Assembly: GCA_900766055.1 (NCBI GenBank)
Contig: CAAFTZ010000036.1
Location: forward strand, 1 to 15,207
Reading direction: 5' to 3'
Origin: an uncultured Parasutterella sp.
GTDB lineage: Bacteria; Pseudomonadota; Gammaproteobacteria; Burkholderiales; Burkholderiaceae_F
Length of the DNA: 15,207 nt
Shown here: positions 8,490-15,207 of the stretch, one piece after another
Layout: the number at the start of each line of letters is the position of its first letter
Numbering within the stretch: the stretch's first letter is position 1
Position numbers and translations under genes: made by a program
Notes under the pieces: model-generated
The model's input: the letters and a program-made list of their open reading frames with translations, nothing else
Told to the model about the DNA's origin: nothing
The model's database searches: none

Positions 8490-8509
8490 CTGAATGAACA
8501 TTCATTCAG
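8490..8509. promoter_or_regulatory. Perfect inverted repeat, likely operator of the operon's TetR-type repressor
   Basis: Arms CTGAATGA and TCATTCAG flank a 4-base centre (ACAT), a perfect 8-bp dyad. TGAATGA-N4-TCATTCA is a recurrent operator form for TetR-family repressors, for example Bacillus FadR. It lies about 90 bp upstream of the adaptor start and, relative to the proposed -10 at 8477-8482, covers the -35 region. A bound repressor there would block RNA polymerase. Assignment to the TetR encoded at 1954-2562 is inference from operon membership. Confidence 0.75.
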
Positions 8510-8527
8510 AAATTTACAATTTACGAT

Positions 8528-8545
8528 TTATTAGCGGGCTAATAA
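8528..8545. repeat. 18-bp palindrome TTATTAGC-GG-GCTAATAA
   Basis: Perfect 8-bp arms around a 2-bp centre, 28-45 bp downstream of the M3-like stop and about 37 bp (centre to centre) upstream of the TetR-style operator. No T-run follows on either strand, so it is not a standard terminator. It could be a second protein-binding site. Confidence 0.45.
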
Positions 8546-8572
8546 TGAAAAGTTGTAACGGAGGTTTTCCTG

Positions 8573-10384
8573 TTAAGCACTTTCCACTACCGCTTTTTCG
8601 GAGTATTTCCGCGCTTCCGTTTCAAAAATTGCGATTTTTCTTTCCATCGCTTTTAAGCCGCTCTCCCAAAATTCCGGCTGAGTGATATCGATCTTGAAGA
8701 ATTTTTTGAAGAGATCGTCGACGGACATGCGTCCGCTGTTCAAGAGAAATTCGCTGTAAATTTTGGGGAAGACTTCGGGCATTCGGTGGCGGATCTCGGA
8801 TAAACTGTACGCACAAACCGTGCCGAAGATATACGGATAGTTGTAGAAGTAGTCGTCGACTTTGTAGAACTGACCGCGGTTAATCCAAAGGTAGGGATCC
8901 GTACCCGCGGTGCTCTCTCCGTACCATGCCTGCCAAGCTTCTGACAGGAGATTGGAAATCTTGGTCACCGACAGCACGCCCTTCTTGCGTTCCTCGAAGA
9001 AGCTTCTCTCGAAGTCGAAACGAACGCCCATGTTAATCACATAGTTCGAGATAAAAGTGAGCTCCTGCCAAAGTGCTTCGAGCTTTTCTTCTGTTGAAGA
9101 AGCTTTTTCCTGAATTTCCTCAAACAGCAGCAGCGCAAAGAAGTGGCCGGCCACTTCCATGAGCGCCCGCGGAATCTTCCGCTCTTGCGCAGGAAGCTCC
9201 CGCTGCAGCCAGAAATGCCAGGCGTGTCCGTACATGATGGCCTGCTGACTCATGGAGGCAAACGACCCGAGATAAGTCGAAAATATTCTCGGTTCATTGA
9301 GTGACAGTATGCCCTGAAAAAAGGCACCGTTTTGTTTCCCTGGGAATTGGCGCACTTCAACCCAGCCCTTCTCTACAAATAAGTCGAAGGTCTCGGGAAT
9401 GAGCTCGTCGAGCACTTTGCCGACTTCCTTAATCTTGTCGAGAGCTTCCTCGTAAGGAATATGAATTTCTCGGCGAAGCGGTGCCGGAGCATTGAGATCC
9501 CAGACTTCCATCGCACTCTTTCCGGTAAAGAGCGCTCGGCTGATCACGGACTTGCGAAGCATATGCCGATTGGCTCTGACCGCCGTCATCAGTGCGTCCA
9601 CCGCTTCGGAACTTACGGCGTTCTGCCAATAGGCCGGCGCCATAAAGTCCATTTCGGCAAACTCAAAGCCTTTCAGGCGGAAGCCCGTGAGCATATTGAA
9701 GATAGACGCGTAGAGATAAGCGTTCTGCGAATAGTATTCATTGAGCGCCGTAAAAGTCGATTGTCTGAGTTTCGGATCTTCCGAAGTCTTCAATACTGCA
9801 ATGCACTGCGAATGTGACTGATGTTTCGTAAGACCGTCCATCGTCCGCACGGTCGCCACCAAGTGAGCGTTCACCGAGTGATAAAGGTCCGAGCAAGGAA
9901 CAAAGTTCGAGGCTTTCAACTCATAGAGCAGCTGCAGGGTCTTCGGCGACAACGAAAAAGACCAGCGCGTCGAGACCCGTTCAAAGAGCCATTCCCATTT
10001 GCTGAAATCCAGTTCCTTCCAGATCGGATCGCTCTTTTTTAAGCCGGCGAGCCGATGAAAAAGATCAGTGATCAGCTCGTAATAACGGGAATGGATTTCC
10101 CAAAGACGAACACGTTCTTTAGCGGCCTCCTGCTCTCTCGTATCAATCGCAGAAAGGCAGCGACAATAGCCGATCAAGGAATCCGTCAAACTAAATACTT
10201 CTGCCAAATGTTCGAGCGCAATGACAATCGAGACCGCATCTTTAGCGTTCGGCACCAATCCCGCAAGAATATGAATATCTGCTTCCAGGCGTTGACGGGC
10301 TTTTCGGTATGCCGGAGAGCTCAGGCTTCCGTAGGAAGAACGAAAGTCCCAGGCCGGCATTTTGTTTTTTAAAGATAATGTCAT
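8573..10384 (-). CDS. M3B (oligoendopeptidase F-like) family protein with degenerate zinc-binding motif
   Basis: 603 residues, the usual length of M3B oligoendopeptidases. The substrate-loop PGKQNGAFFQGI (348-359) lies before the place where active enzymes carry HExGHxxH. Here that segment is IMYGHAWH (383-390): the first zinc-ligand His is Ile383 and the catalytic Glu is Met384, while His387 and His390 remain. The third-ligand region is EVAGHFFA (410-417), keeping Glu410 but losing the later conserved Glu. The C-terminal aromatic segment DDYFYNYPYIFGTVCAYSL (510-528) matches the family. Active members cut short peptides in the cytoplasm; this one has no signal peptide and is probably not a zinc protease, so a peptide-binding or scaffolding role is possible. 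The frame is intact over 603 codons, arguing against simple decay. No Shine-Dalgarno is evident before ATG 10384; Met9 (10360) is an alternative start. Confidence 0.85.
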   Translation of the reverse strand: MTLSLKNKMPAWDFRSSYGSLSSPAYRKARQRLEADIHILAGLVPNAKDAVSIVIALEHLAEVFSLTDSLIGYCRCLSAIDTREQEAAKERVRLWEIHSRYYELITDLFHRLAGLKKSDPIWKELDFSKWEWLFERVSTRWSFSLSPKTLQLLYELKASNFVPCSDLYHSVNAHLVATVRTMDGLTKHQSHSQCIAVLKTSEDPKLRQSTFTALNEYYSQNAYLYASIFNMLTGFRLKGFEFAEMDFMAPAYWQNAVSSEAVDALMTAVRANRHMLRKSVISRALFTGKSAMEVWDLNAPAPLRREIHIPYEEALDKIKEVGKVLDELIPETFDLFVEKGWVEVRQFPGKQNGAFFQGILSLNEPRIFSTYLGSFASMSQQAIMYGHAWHFWLQRELPAQERKIPRALMEVAGHFFALLLFEEIQEKASSTEEKLEALWQELTFISNYVINMGVRFDFERSFFEERKKGVLSVTKISNLLSEAWQAWYGESTAGTDPYLWINRGQFYKVDDYFYNYPYIFGTVCAYSLSEIRHRMPEVFPKIYSEFLLNSGRMSVDDLFKKFFKIDITQPEFWESGLKAMERKIAIFETEARKYSEKAVVESA

Positions 10385-10387
10385 AGC

Positions 10388-10419
10388 GATTCGGAAACAG
10401 GGGTTGGATTTTCCGAATC
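10388..10419. promoter_or_regulatory. Perfect 10-bp-arm inverted repeat directly before the M3-like gene
   Basis: Arms GATTCGGAAA (10388-10397) and TTTCCGAATC (10410-10419) flank a 12-base spacer. The repeat ends three bases before ATG 10384, so in an mRNA beginning upstream it would fold over the ribosome-binding region. A TAGAAT hexamer (10425-10420, minus strand) next to its outer arm could be a -10, which would put the dyad at the transcription start as an operator. Both readings are inference. Confidence 0.65.
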
Positions 10420-10425
10420 ATTCTA

Positions 10426-10476
10426 ATGAAAAAGAAAAGAGGCGGCCGTTCCCTCGCAGGAGAGAAGCCAGCCGCC
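10426..10476 (-). terminator. Rho-independent terminator after the M20 peptidase gene
   Basis: On the minus strand GGCGGC (10476-10471) pairs with GCCGCC (10446-10441). An inner stem of about 7 bp, TTCTCTC with GAGGGAA including one wobble, lies within it. TCTTTTCTTTTT (10440-10429) follows immediately. It ends the carrier-peptidase transcript about 40 bases after the stop codon, and about 40 bases before the M3-like start. Confidence 0.8.
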
Positions 10477-10516
10477 CGGGGAGGGTTTATTGGTTCGAGG
10501 TGTTGTGTTCTTTTAT

Positions 10517-11764
10517 TTATCCGAGAAGGGGCTCAGTGGTTTCCGTACCGGCTAATGCAAGCGCGGTTAAGAGAACCAGCTGAGGTCCGAGCTCGGTCTT
10601 TTCCATGATGAAATGCTCTTTAAGCGTATGAGCTCCGATTCCCTTACCGCCGGAACACAGGCAAGTGGCGGGAATGTTGTGGCTCATCGGAGCATTCGCA
10701 TCCGTGGAAGACATTCCATAGTTTGTCAGCTCAATGCCAAGTGCCTTCTGGGCGCTGCGAGCAGCCTGAAGAACCGGGCAGCCGTGCGGACGAAGTCCGC
10801 CCGGACGGTTGCCGATCATGGTCTTGGTGAGCTTCAGACCATTTTCATCAGCAACACCCCACCGGGCATTTTCTTCTTTGATGGCCTTCTCGAAGGCGCC
10901 TAAAACTTCACTCTCTACACGAAGCAGTTCGTCATTGGAAACGCTGCGGATATCCACGTCCACTTCGCAGTGAGCGGAAATCGTGTTGACCGTCGTACCG
11001 CCCTTGATCGTACCAATCGTGAAGGTGGTCTTGGGGTCTTCCGGAACTTTGATGTCGGCAATGATATTGCCGGCACGGCAAACGGCGTGAATGGCGCTCG
11101 GAGTCTTGCCGAAGTCAGCGAAAGAGTGTCCGCCTGTACCGTCCACGGCTAAACGCCAGCGGTGAGAACCGACTGCGCCGTAAAGGACGCGGCCGACGTC
11201 CGTACTGTCGATCGCGACAAAACCGTCAAGCTTGTTGTTAGCACAGAGATGCTTTGAGCCGCGAATATCGCCGTTGCCCTCTTCGCCGACGGTACCGACA
11301 AACCAGATATCGCCGACGGTGCGGATGTCTTCTTTTTCCATGGCGCGAAGCACCTGGAGAAGCGCTCTCAAACCGGAGCAGTTATCACCGATACCGGGGG
11401 CCCGGTAGATATTGCCTTCCTTTTTGACTTTGACGTCGGTTCCGGCAGGAAACACGGAGTCCATGTGCGCGCCGATGGCGAGAACCGGGCCGTTTCCGGC
11501 ACCCTTGCGGATACCAATAACATTGCCGATTTCATCGATATGAACATCGGTCAGACCGTACTGCTTCATGCGCTCTGCAACGGAAGCAGCTCTTTTCTCT
11601 TCATGGAAAGTCGGAGCTTCGATTTCGCAGAGTTCAATCTGTTCCTGCATAGCGACTTCAGTCTGGTCTTTGATGAAGGCCATAGCCGCTTCAACTTTGG
11701 GTTCTTTAGAGATTTCGGTAACGAGATCGAGAACTTTGGAATCTAATGCGGGAATATTTTTCAT
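10517..11764 (-). CDS. M20-family metallopeptidase (PepT-like di/tripeptidase or aminoacylase)
   Basis: 415 residues, cytoplasmic, no signal peptide. Di-zinc ligands follow the M20 pattern: His100 and Asp102 in GAHMDSV, bridging Asp127 in GIGDN, the general base/ligand pair Glu161-Glu162 in GTVGEEG, Asp186 in AIDSTD and His379 in GAHT. The insert domain (about 200-310) contains GTGGHSFADFGKTPSAIHA, the dimerisation and substrate-carboxylate region typical of PepT-like M20 members. It hydrolyses a small peptide or N-acyl amino acid; the exact substrate cannot be read from sequence. It starts 15 bases after the carrier stop codon, so the two are probably cotranscribed and act on the same nutrient. 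The start ATG 11764 has only a weak AAAAGG further upstream, consistent with coupling. Confidence 0.9.
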   Translation of the reverse strand: MKNIPALDSKVLDLVTEISKEPKVEAAMAFIKDQTEVAMQEQIELCEIEAPTFHEEKRAASVAERMKQYGLTDVHIDEIGNVIGIRKGAGNGPVLAIGAHMDSVFPAGTDVKVKKEGNIYRAPGIGDNCSGLRALLQVLRAMEKEDIRTVGDIWFVGTVGEEGNGDIRGSKHLCANNKLDGFVAIDSTDVGRVLYGAVGSHRWRLAVDGTGGHSFADFGKTPSAIHAVCRAGNIIADIKVPEDPKTTFTIGTIKGGTTVNTISAHCEVDVDIRSVSNDELLRVESEVLGAFEKAIKEENARWGVADENGLKLTKTMIGNRPGGLRPHGCPVLQAARSAQKALGIELTNYGMSSTDANAPMSHNIPATCLCSGGKGIGAHTLKEHFIMEKTELGPQLVLLTALALAGTETTEPLLG

Positions 11765-11779
11765 ACCAATCTGTACCTT

Positions 11780-13045
11780 TTAAACCAGGAAGTAAAGGGT
11801 GAGGACCATCACAACAGCTGCCGGAGCGGTTCTCTTCACAACTTCCACCGGAGAGACGCCTGCGATACCGGACAGGAGAATGATGCCGCCTGCAAGCGGA
11901 GAAGCCTGACGACCGATACCGGCTGCCATCATGGCGAGGTAGCCCAGACCGTCAATCGTCATACCGAATGTCGGAGCGTGCGGAGTAACGGCTTCGTTGA
12001 AAGCAAAGGCTGCAGCGTCACCGGAACCGGTCAGAACGGCCAGCAGGAACGGACCGAAAGCACCGCCGATCTTGGCAACTTCGTTAGAGTGAGTCAGGTA
12101 CTGAACGAAAACTTCAATGACGCCTGCGGCACGTAAACCGGCGGCAAACACACCGGCGGCGATGATGATACCGAGGATCTTGGCGTAGCCGTTGCCCATA
12201 CCGGCGAAGAATTTCTTCGTGACTTCTTCAGGGTTGGAACGTGTAACGACTAAAGCGTAGAAAGTACCGATCAACATAGCAGTTGCAACGGACATCTTGA
12301 GCTGCGGGAACCAGATGGAAGCGCAAACGAGAAGAACGACCGGGACGATCGGAGCGATCGCGAACAGAATGTTCGGATGTTCGATTTCGTTGGAAGCAAC
12401 TTCAACGGCTTCTTCAACTGCGGCTTTACCGCGCTTGAAGTCGCCGAAGGCAAAGCAGGTCAGGGTAATCACAACGATGCTGATCAAACCCATGGTGACG
12501 GTTGTCGTAGCATGAGCTCCGATGAACTGCATGATTTCCATGGAAGCGAGCTTGGAGATGAACGGGTTATGAGAAACGCCCGGGTTCAAATAAGCCGGCA
12601 TCATGCAGCCGCCGACAGCTGCAGCAGCAATAGCGGGTTTGAAACCGCTTCTGATCATGATCGGAATCATTGTCGGACCGACGGCAGCGGACAGACCGGC
12701 CATAGAAGGAATGGCGGTGGCAATCACGCTGGTGACGATCATGCAGGACGGAAGAAGGAACACGCCGAGTTTTTTCAGCGGCCTCATCAGAAGGCTAACC
12801 AGATGAACGTCGCATTTGGTCAGAGAGATAACTGCAGCAAAACCGAGCGCCGAGCAGATGGCGATGATCAGGCTGCCGTTTGTCATAGATTTGTCGAACT
12901 GCTTGAAGGCGATCATCGGCTGCAGTGAGATGAAGGCCATCACAAAGCCGGAAGTCAGCAGAACGAGACGAGTTTCATAGCGCTTGATAAGGGCATAAAC
13001 CGTTGCAATCACAACAACGATGGCAACCCAGAAAGTCCATGTCAT
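11780..13045 (-). CDS. DcuC-family anaerobic C4-dicarboxylate carrier
   Basis: 421 residues, nearly all hydrophobic, with about 10-12 membrane helices and a central hydrophilic linker (about 200-222, rich in Glu and Lys). Family features include SVIATAIPSMAGLSAAVGPTM (106-126), PAYLNPGVSHNPF (150-162) and the re-entrant GSGDAAAFAFNEAVTPHAP (340-358). DcuC proteins exchange or export succinate, fumarate, malate or aspartate during anaerobic growth; some relatives may carry other acidic solutes. The start is placed at ATG 13045, with GGGAG at 13052-13056. The frame extends to a TTG at 13063, but that codon has no ribosome-binding site. Pairing with the downstream M20 peptidase suggests an acidic peptide or acyl-amino acid may be the natural cargo. 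Confidence 0.88.
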   Translation of the reverse strand: MTWTFWVAIVVVIATVYALIKRYETRLVLLTSGFVMAFISLQPMIAFKQFDKSMTNGSLIIAICSALGFAAVISLTKCDVHLVSLLMRPLKKLGVFLLPSCMIVTSVIATAIPSMAGLSAAVGPTMIPIMIRSGFKPAIAAAAVGGCMMPAYLNPGVSHNPFISKLASMEIMQFIGAHATTTVTMGLISIVVITLTCFAFGDFKRGKAAVEEAVEVASNEIEHPNILFAIAPIVPVVLLVCASIWFPQLKMSVATAMLIGTFYALVVTRSNPEEVTKKFFAGMGNGYAKILGIIIAAGVFAAGLRAAGVIEVFVQYLTHSNEVAKIGGAFGPFLLAVLTGSGDAAAFAFNEAVTPHAPTFGMTIDGLGYLAMMAAGIGRQASPLAGGIILLSGIAGVSPVEVVKRTAPAAVVMVLTLYFLV

Positions 13046-13394
13046 TTGGTTCTCCCAGAACAATAGGTTTAGAAAGAGTCATGGCCGGAAAATGGCCTTA
13101 TATTTCTAGAAACGAATTTTACGTTCTGAGATAAATCGGTTTCAGATAACTAAGAGTTATTACCTAATTATTTAGTAATTACTCGCTTATTTATTATATT
13201 TATTCGATCAATTGAAACTTATTAATCTTCTATGAGAAGATGTTTTAGAAATTCATATTAGGTATTAGCTCTACCCTAATAAGTATTACTACCTAAATAT
13301 TTGTAGATGTATTTTGAATTTTTCCGGACAACGTGGTTATTTCGTCCTCGTGGTACGACAAACCTGAGTAAAACCACTAATACATTGAGAAAAC
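13046..13394. promoter_or_regulatory. AT-rich, palindrome-dense control region upstream of the DcuC-family gene
   Basis: About 350 bp without a gene. It contains ATCTTCT-ATG-AGAAGAT (13225-13241), TATTAGG...CCTAATA (13256-13262 and 13275-13281), ATAAC...GTTAT (13146-13160) and several copies of ACCTAA or its complement. A perfect TATAAT on the minus strand (13198-13193) could be a -10 but has no good -35, suggesting activator dependence. Nearer the gene, ATGGCC is repeated (13081-13086 and 13092-13097) around a GGCC-GGCC dyad. Four ACCAC motifs lie between 13333 and 13397, two on each strand. Confidence 0.5.
13052..13056 (-). promoter_or_regulatory. Ribosome binding site deciding the DcuC-family start
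   Basis: GGGAG on the minus strand, 6 bases before ATG 13045. It lies inside the longer frame that begins at TTG 13063 and so argues for the shorter start. Confidence 0.8.
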
Positions 13395-13430
13395 CACAAA
13401 AAAGGAGACCCGCGAGCCTCCTTCTTTGTG
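13395..13430 (-). terminator. Terminator of the acyl-CoA synthetase gene
   Basis: On the minus strand CACAAAGAAGGAG (13430-13418) pairs with CTCCTTTTTTGTG (13407-13395), 13 bp with one G-U pair. The T-run is part of the second arm. It starts 15 bases after the stop codon. The A-rich arm means it could also work on the opposite strand, but no gene faces it. Confidence 0.8.
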
Positions 13431-13445
13431 TGATAACTGTTTAAA

Positions 13446-15191
13446 TTAATTTTCGGATTTTTGTCCTTCTGTCTCCTGTTTTGCGGGAGCCTCTTCCTGC
13501 GCGACGATATCTTTCAGCTCACGGCGAAGAATCTTACCCACAGGTGTCTTCGGAATAGAATCAACGAAAACGATTTCCTTCGGCATCTTGTAACCGGTGA
13601 GGTTCTGACGGCAGTAAGCCTTAACCTGCTCAACGGTAAGAGACGGATCCTTTTTGACGATCACGGCTTTGACGCGTTCACCGGATTTTTCATTCGGTAC
13701 ACCGACCACGCCGCATTCCAAAATCTCAGGCATGCTCTGAAGAACGCCTTCAATTTCATTCGGGTAGACGTTGAAGCCACTGACCAGAATCATGTCTTTC
13801 TGGCGGTCGGTAATCGTAATACGGCCGTTGCTGTCCATATTGCCTATGTCACCGGTGCGCAGCCAGCCGTCACGCAGCACAGCAGCCGTTTCTTCCGGTT
13901 TGTCCCAATAACCGCGCATGACCTGCGGACCCTTCACGCAAATTTCGCCGGTGTGTTCGGGAATTTCCTGCGGAGTTGTCCAAAAGCCAAGATCTTTGAA
14001 GCCTTCGCCGCGGATAGAAACCACGGTAGACGGGAACGGGAAGCCGACGGAACCGTTCCAAGGCGTGTTCATCGGATTGGCGGCAACGCCCGGAGAACAT
14101 TCTGTCAAACCGTAGGCTTCGATGATGTGGCCGCCGGTCACTTCTTTCCAGCGCTCGGCCACAGACTTCTGAACCTGTGTGCCGCCTCCGACGGTGAGCT
14201 TCAGCATCTTGAAGTCCACCTTATCGAATCCCGATGTATTGAGCAAGCCATTAAAGAGTGTGTTCACACCGCAGATCACAGTGAAGTGCTGCTTCTCGCA
14301 TTCTTTGACCAAACCCTTCATGTCGCGCGGGTTGGCAATCAGAACCATGCGGGCGCCCCACTGAAGGAAGCTGCACAGAGCAGTCAGAGAAAAGATATGA
14401 TAGAGCGGAAGCGCTGTCATAACGACTTCGGTCTTCTTCTTGAAGTCGCCGGAAATCCAAACACCGGTCTGCTGCAGGTTCGCCAACACATTGCGGTGTG
14501 TCAACATGGCGCCTTTGGCAATGCCGGTTGTGCCGCCTGTGTACTGCAGAAGTGCGATGTCGTAGCGGTCGAGCTTGACCGGATTAAATTTTCTGGAAGC
14601 GCCTTGAGCCAGTGCGTCGCGGAAAGAGACAGCGTGTTCGAGATTGAACTCGGGCACCATCTTCTTTACTTTCTTCAGCATGAAGTTAACGAGCAGACGC
14701 TTCGGAGCAGAAAGCAAGTCGCCGACTTGAGTCGTGATGACGTGCTCAACGGGAGAATCTTTCTGAATCTTTTCAAACGTCTTGGCGAAGTTCTCGATGA
14801 TGACCAAGACCTTAGCGCCGGAATCTTTCAGCTGACCGCCGAGCTCGCGGGCGGTGTAAAGCGGATTGACGTTGACGACGATAAGTCCGGCTTTCATGAT
14901 GCCGAACAGACAGATCGGATATTGGAGAAGGTTCGGCATCATCACGGCAACGCGGTCGCCCTGCTCGACGCCGGGTAGCGACTGCAGATAAGAAGCAAAC
15001 GCCGTCACTTTCTCATCAAATTCTTTGTACGTCATTGTCTTGCCCAGGCTGGTAAAGACCGGAGCATCTCCGTACTCTTGACAGATCTTTTCCTGGAAAT
15101 CCGGCAGTGATTCGTAAATATCCGGATTAATGGTCGCGGGCACGCCTTCGGGGTAGTGCTTGATCCATGGATATTCTTGAGTGTCTGTCAT
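13446..15191 (-). CDS. Long-chain fatty acid--CoA ligase (FadD-like)
   Basis: 581 residues of the ANL adenylate-forming superfamily. Motifs in order: phosphate-binding YTGGTTGIAKGA (217-228), GYGLTE-type AYGLTEC (359-365), TGD with Asp448, the hinge DRQKDMILVSGFNVYPNEIE (462-481) and the catalytic lysine in GKILRREL (Lys553). The hinge sequence and length (E. coli FadD is 561) favour a long-chain substrate. The enzyme activates fatty acids to acyl-CoA via acyl-AMP, feeding beta-oxidation or lipid synthesis at the inner membrane. The tail after residue 563 is a charged Glu/Lys/Gln-rich extension. The start ATG 15191 has AGGA about 9 bases upstream. No neighbouring beta-oxidation gene is in view. 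Confidence 0.93.
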   Translation of the reverse strand: MTDTQEYPWIKHYPEGVPATINPDIYESLPDFQEKICQEYGDAPVFTSLGKTMTYKEFDEKVTAFASYLQSLPGVEQGDRVAVMMPNLLQYPICLFGIMKAGLIVVNVNPLYTARELGGQLKDSGAKVLVIIENFAKTFEKIQKDSPVEHVITTQVGDLLSAPKRLLVNFMLKKVKKMVPEFNLEHAVSFRDALAQGASRKFNPVKLDRYDIALLQYTGGTTGIAKGAMLTHRNVLANLQQTGVWISGDFKKKTEVVMTALPLYHIFSLTALCSFLQWGARMVLIANPRDMKGLVKECEKQHFTVICGVNTLFNGLLNTSGFDKVDFKMLKLTVGGGTQVQKSVAERWKEVTGGHIIEAYGLTECSPGVAANPMNTPWNGSVGFPFPSTVVSIRGEGFKDLGFWTTPQEIPEHTGEICVKGPQVMRGYWDKPEETAAVLRDGWLRTGDIGNMDSNGRITITDRQKDMILVSGFNVYPNEIEGVLQSMPEILECGVVGVPNEKSGERVKAVIVKKDPSLTVEQVKAYCRQNLTGYKMPKEIVFVDSIPKTPVGKILRRELKDIVAQEEAPAKQETEGQKSEN

Positions 15192-15207
15192 TTGTTTCTG
15201 TCCTAAA

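Larger units (their letters stand above)
8401..8572. other. Control region of the efflux operon
   Basis: This 172-bp gap between the M3-like gene and the adaptor gene contains the TetR-style palindrome (8490-8509), a likely -10 (8477-8482), a 6-bp-arm hairpin in the leader (8447-8462), a tandem AATTTAC pair (8511-8524) and an 18-bp palindrome (8528-8545). No poly-T terminator for the M3-like gene is visible, so read-through into the pump genes is possible. Confidence 0.6.

Noticed and set aside
12377..12928. 183-codon plus-strand frame
   Set aside because: Antisense to the DcuC-family gene; its His/Asp/Arg-rich translation is typical of reverse-read membrane codons.
13046..13063. Longer DcuC-family start at 13063
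   Set aside because: The codon is TTG, and the GGGAG that serves ATG 13045 lies within the added segment.
13193..13214. FNR-type site near TTGAT on the minus strand
   Set aside because: Only one half-site matches; the second half (TAAAT) does not fit ATCAA.
13461..14978. 505-codon open frame on the plus strand
   Set aside because: It is fully antisense to the FadD-like gene, resembles no known family, and has composition expected of a shadow frame.
1..15207. CRISPR arrays, tRNA or rRNA genes, complete insertion sequences
   Set aside because: No regularly spaced repeats, transposase-like translation or tRNA-like folds were seen on either strand.

Overview
All eight protein genes found lie on the minus strand, so transcription runs from high to low coordinates. 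Base composition is roughly balanced and coding density is high. The gene set (DcuC-type anaerobic C4-dicarboxylate carrier, PhnD-like sensor kinase of the TtrS type, FadD-type ligase, AcrAB-OprM-like pump) suggests a Gram-negative, probably anaerobic betaproteobacterium. A gut Sutterellaceae such as Sutterella or Parasutterella is my best guess, from gene content and style only.

Layout from right to left: (i) 15191-13446, a long-chain acyl-CoA synthetase with its own terminator at 13395-13430. (ii) 13445-13046, an AT-rich, palindrome-dense control region of about 400 bp. (iii) 13045-10517, a probable two-gene operon of a DcuC-family carrier and an M20 metallopeptidase, ended by a hairpin terminator at 10426-10476. 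(iv) 10384-8573, an M3B oligoendopeptidase-like protein whose zinc/catalytic motif has decayed; a perfect 10-bp-arm inverted repeat ends three bases before its start codon. (v) 8400-1954, a complete tripartite RND efflux operon: lipoprotein adaptor, inner-membrane pump, outer-membrane channel, then the TetR-type repressor as last gene. A perfect 8-bp-arm TetR-style operator (8490-8509) sits in its promoter region and a terminator follows at 1896-1923. (vi) 1747 to the left edge, a sensor histidine kinase with a periplasmic PhnD-like ligand domain. It stays open to the edge but loses kinase-like sequence in the last 60 bases, where long homopolymers occur.

The efflux operon reads as a self-contained autoregulated unit: the repressor is translationally coupled to the channel gene and probably binds upstream of the adaptor gene. 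The carrier and peptidase probably form an import-and-hydrolyse pair for a small acidic peptide or acyl-amino acid. The strongest candidate for something undescribed is the catalytically dead M3-like protein with its unusual start region. No RNA genes, CRISPR arrays, complete insertion sequences or phage genes were recognised.
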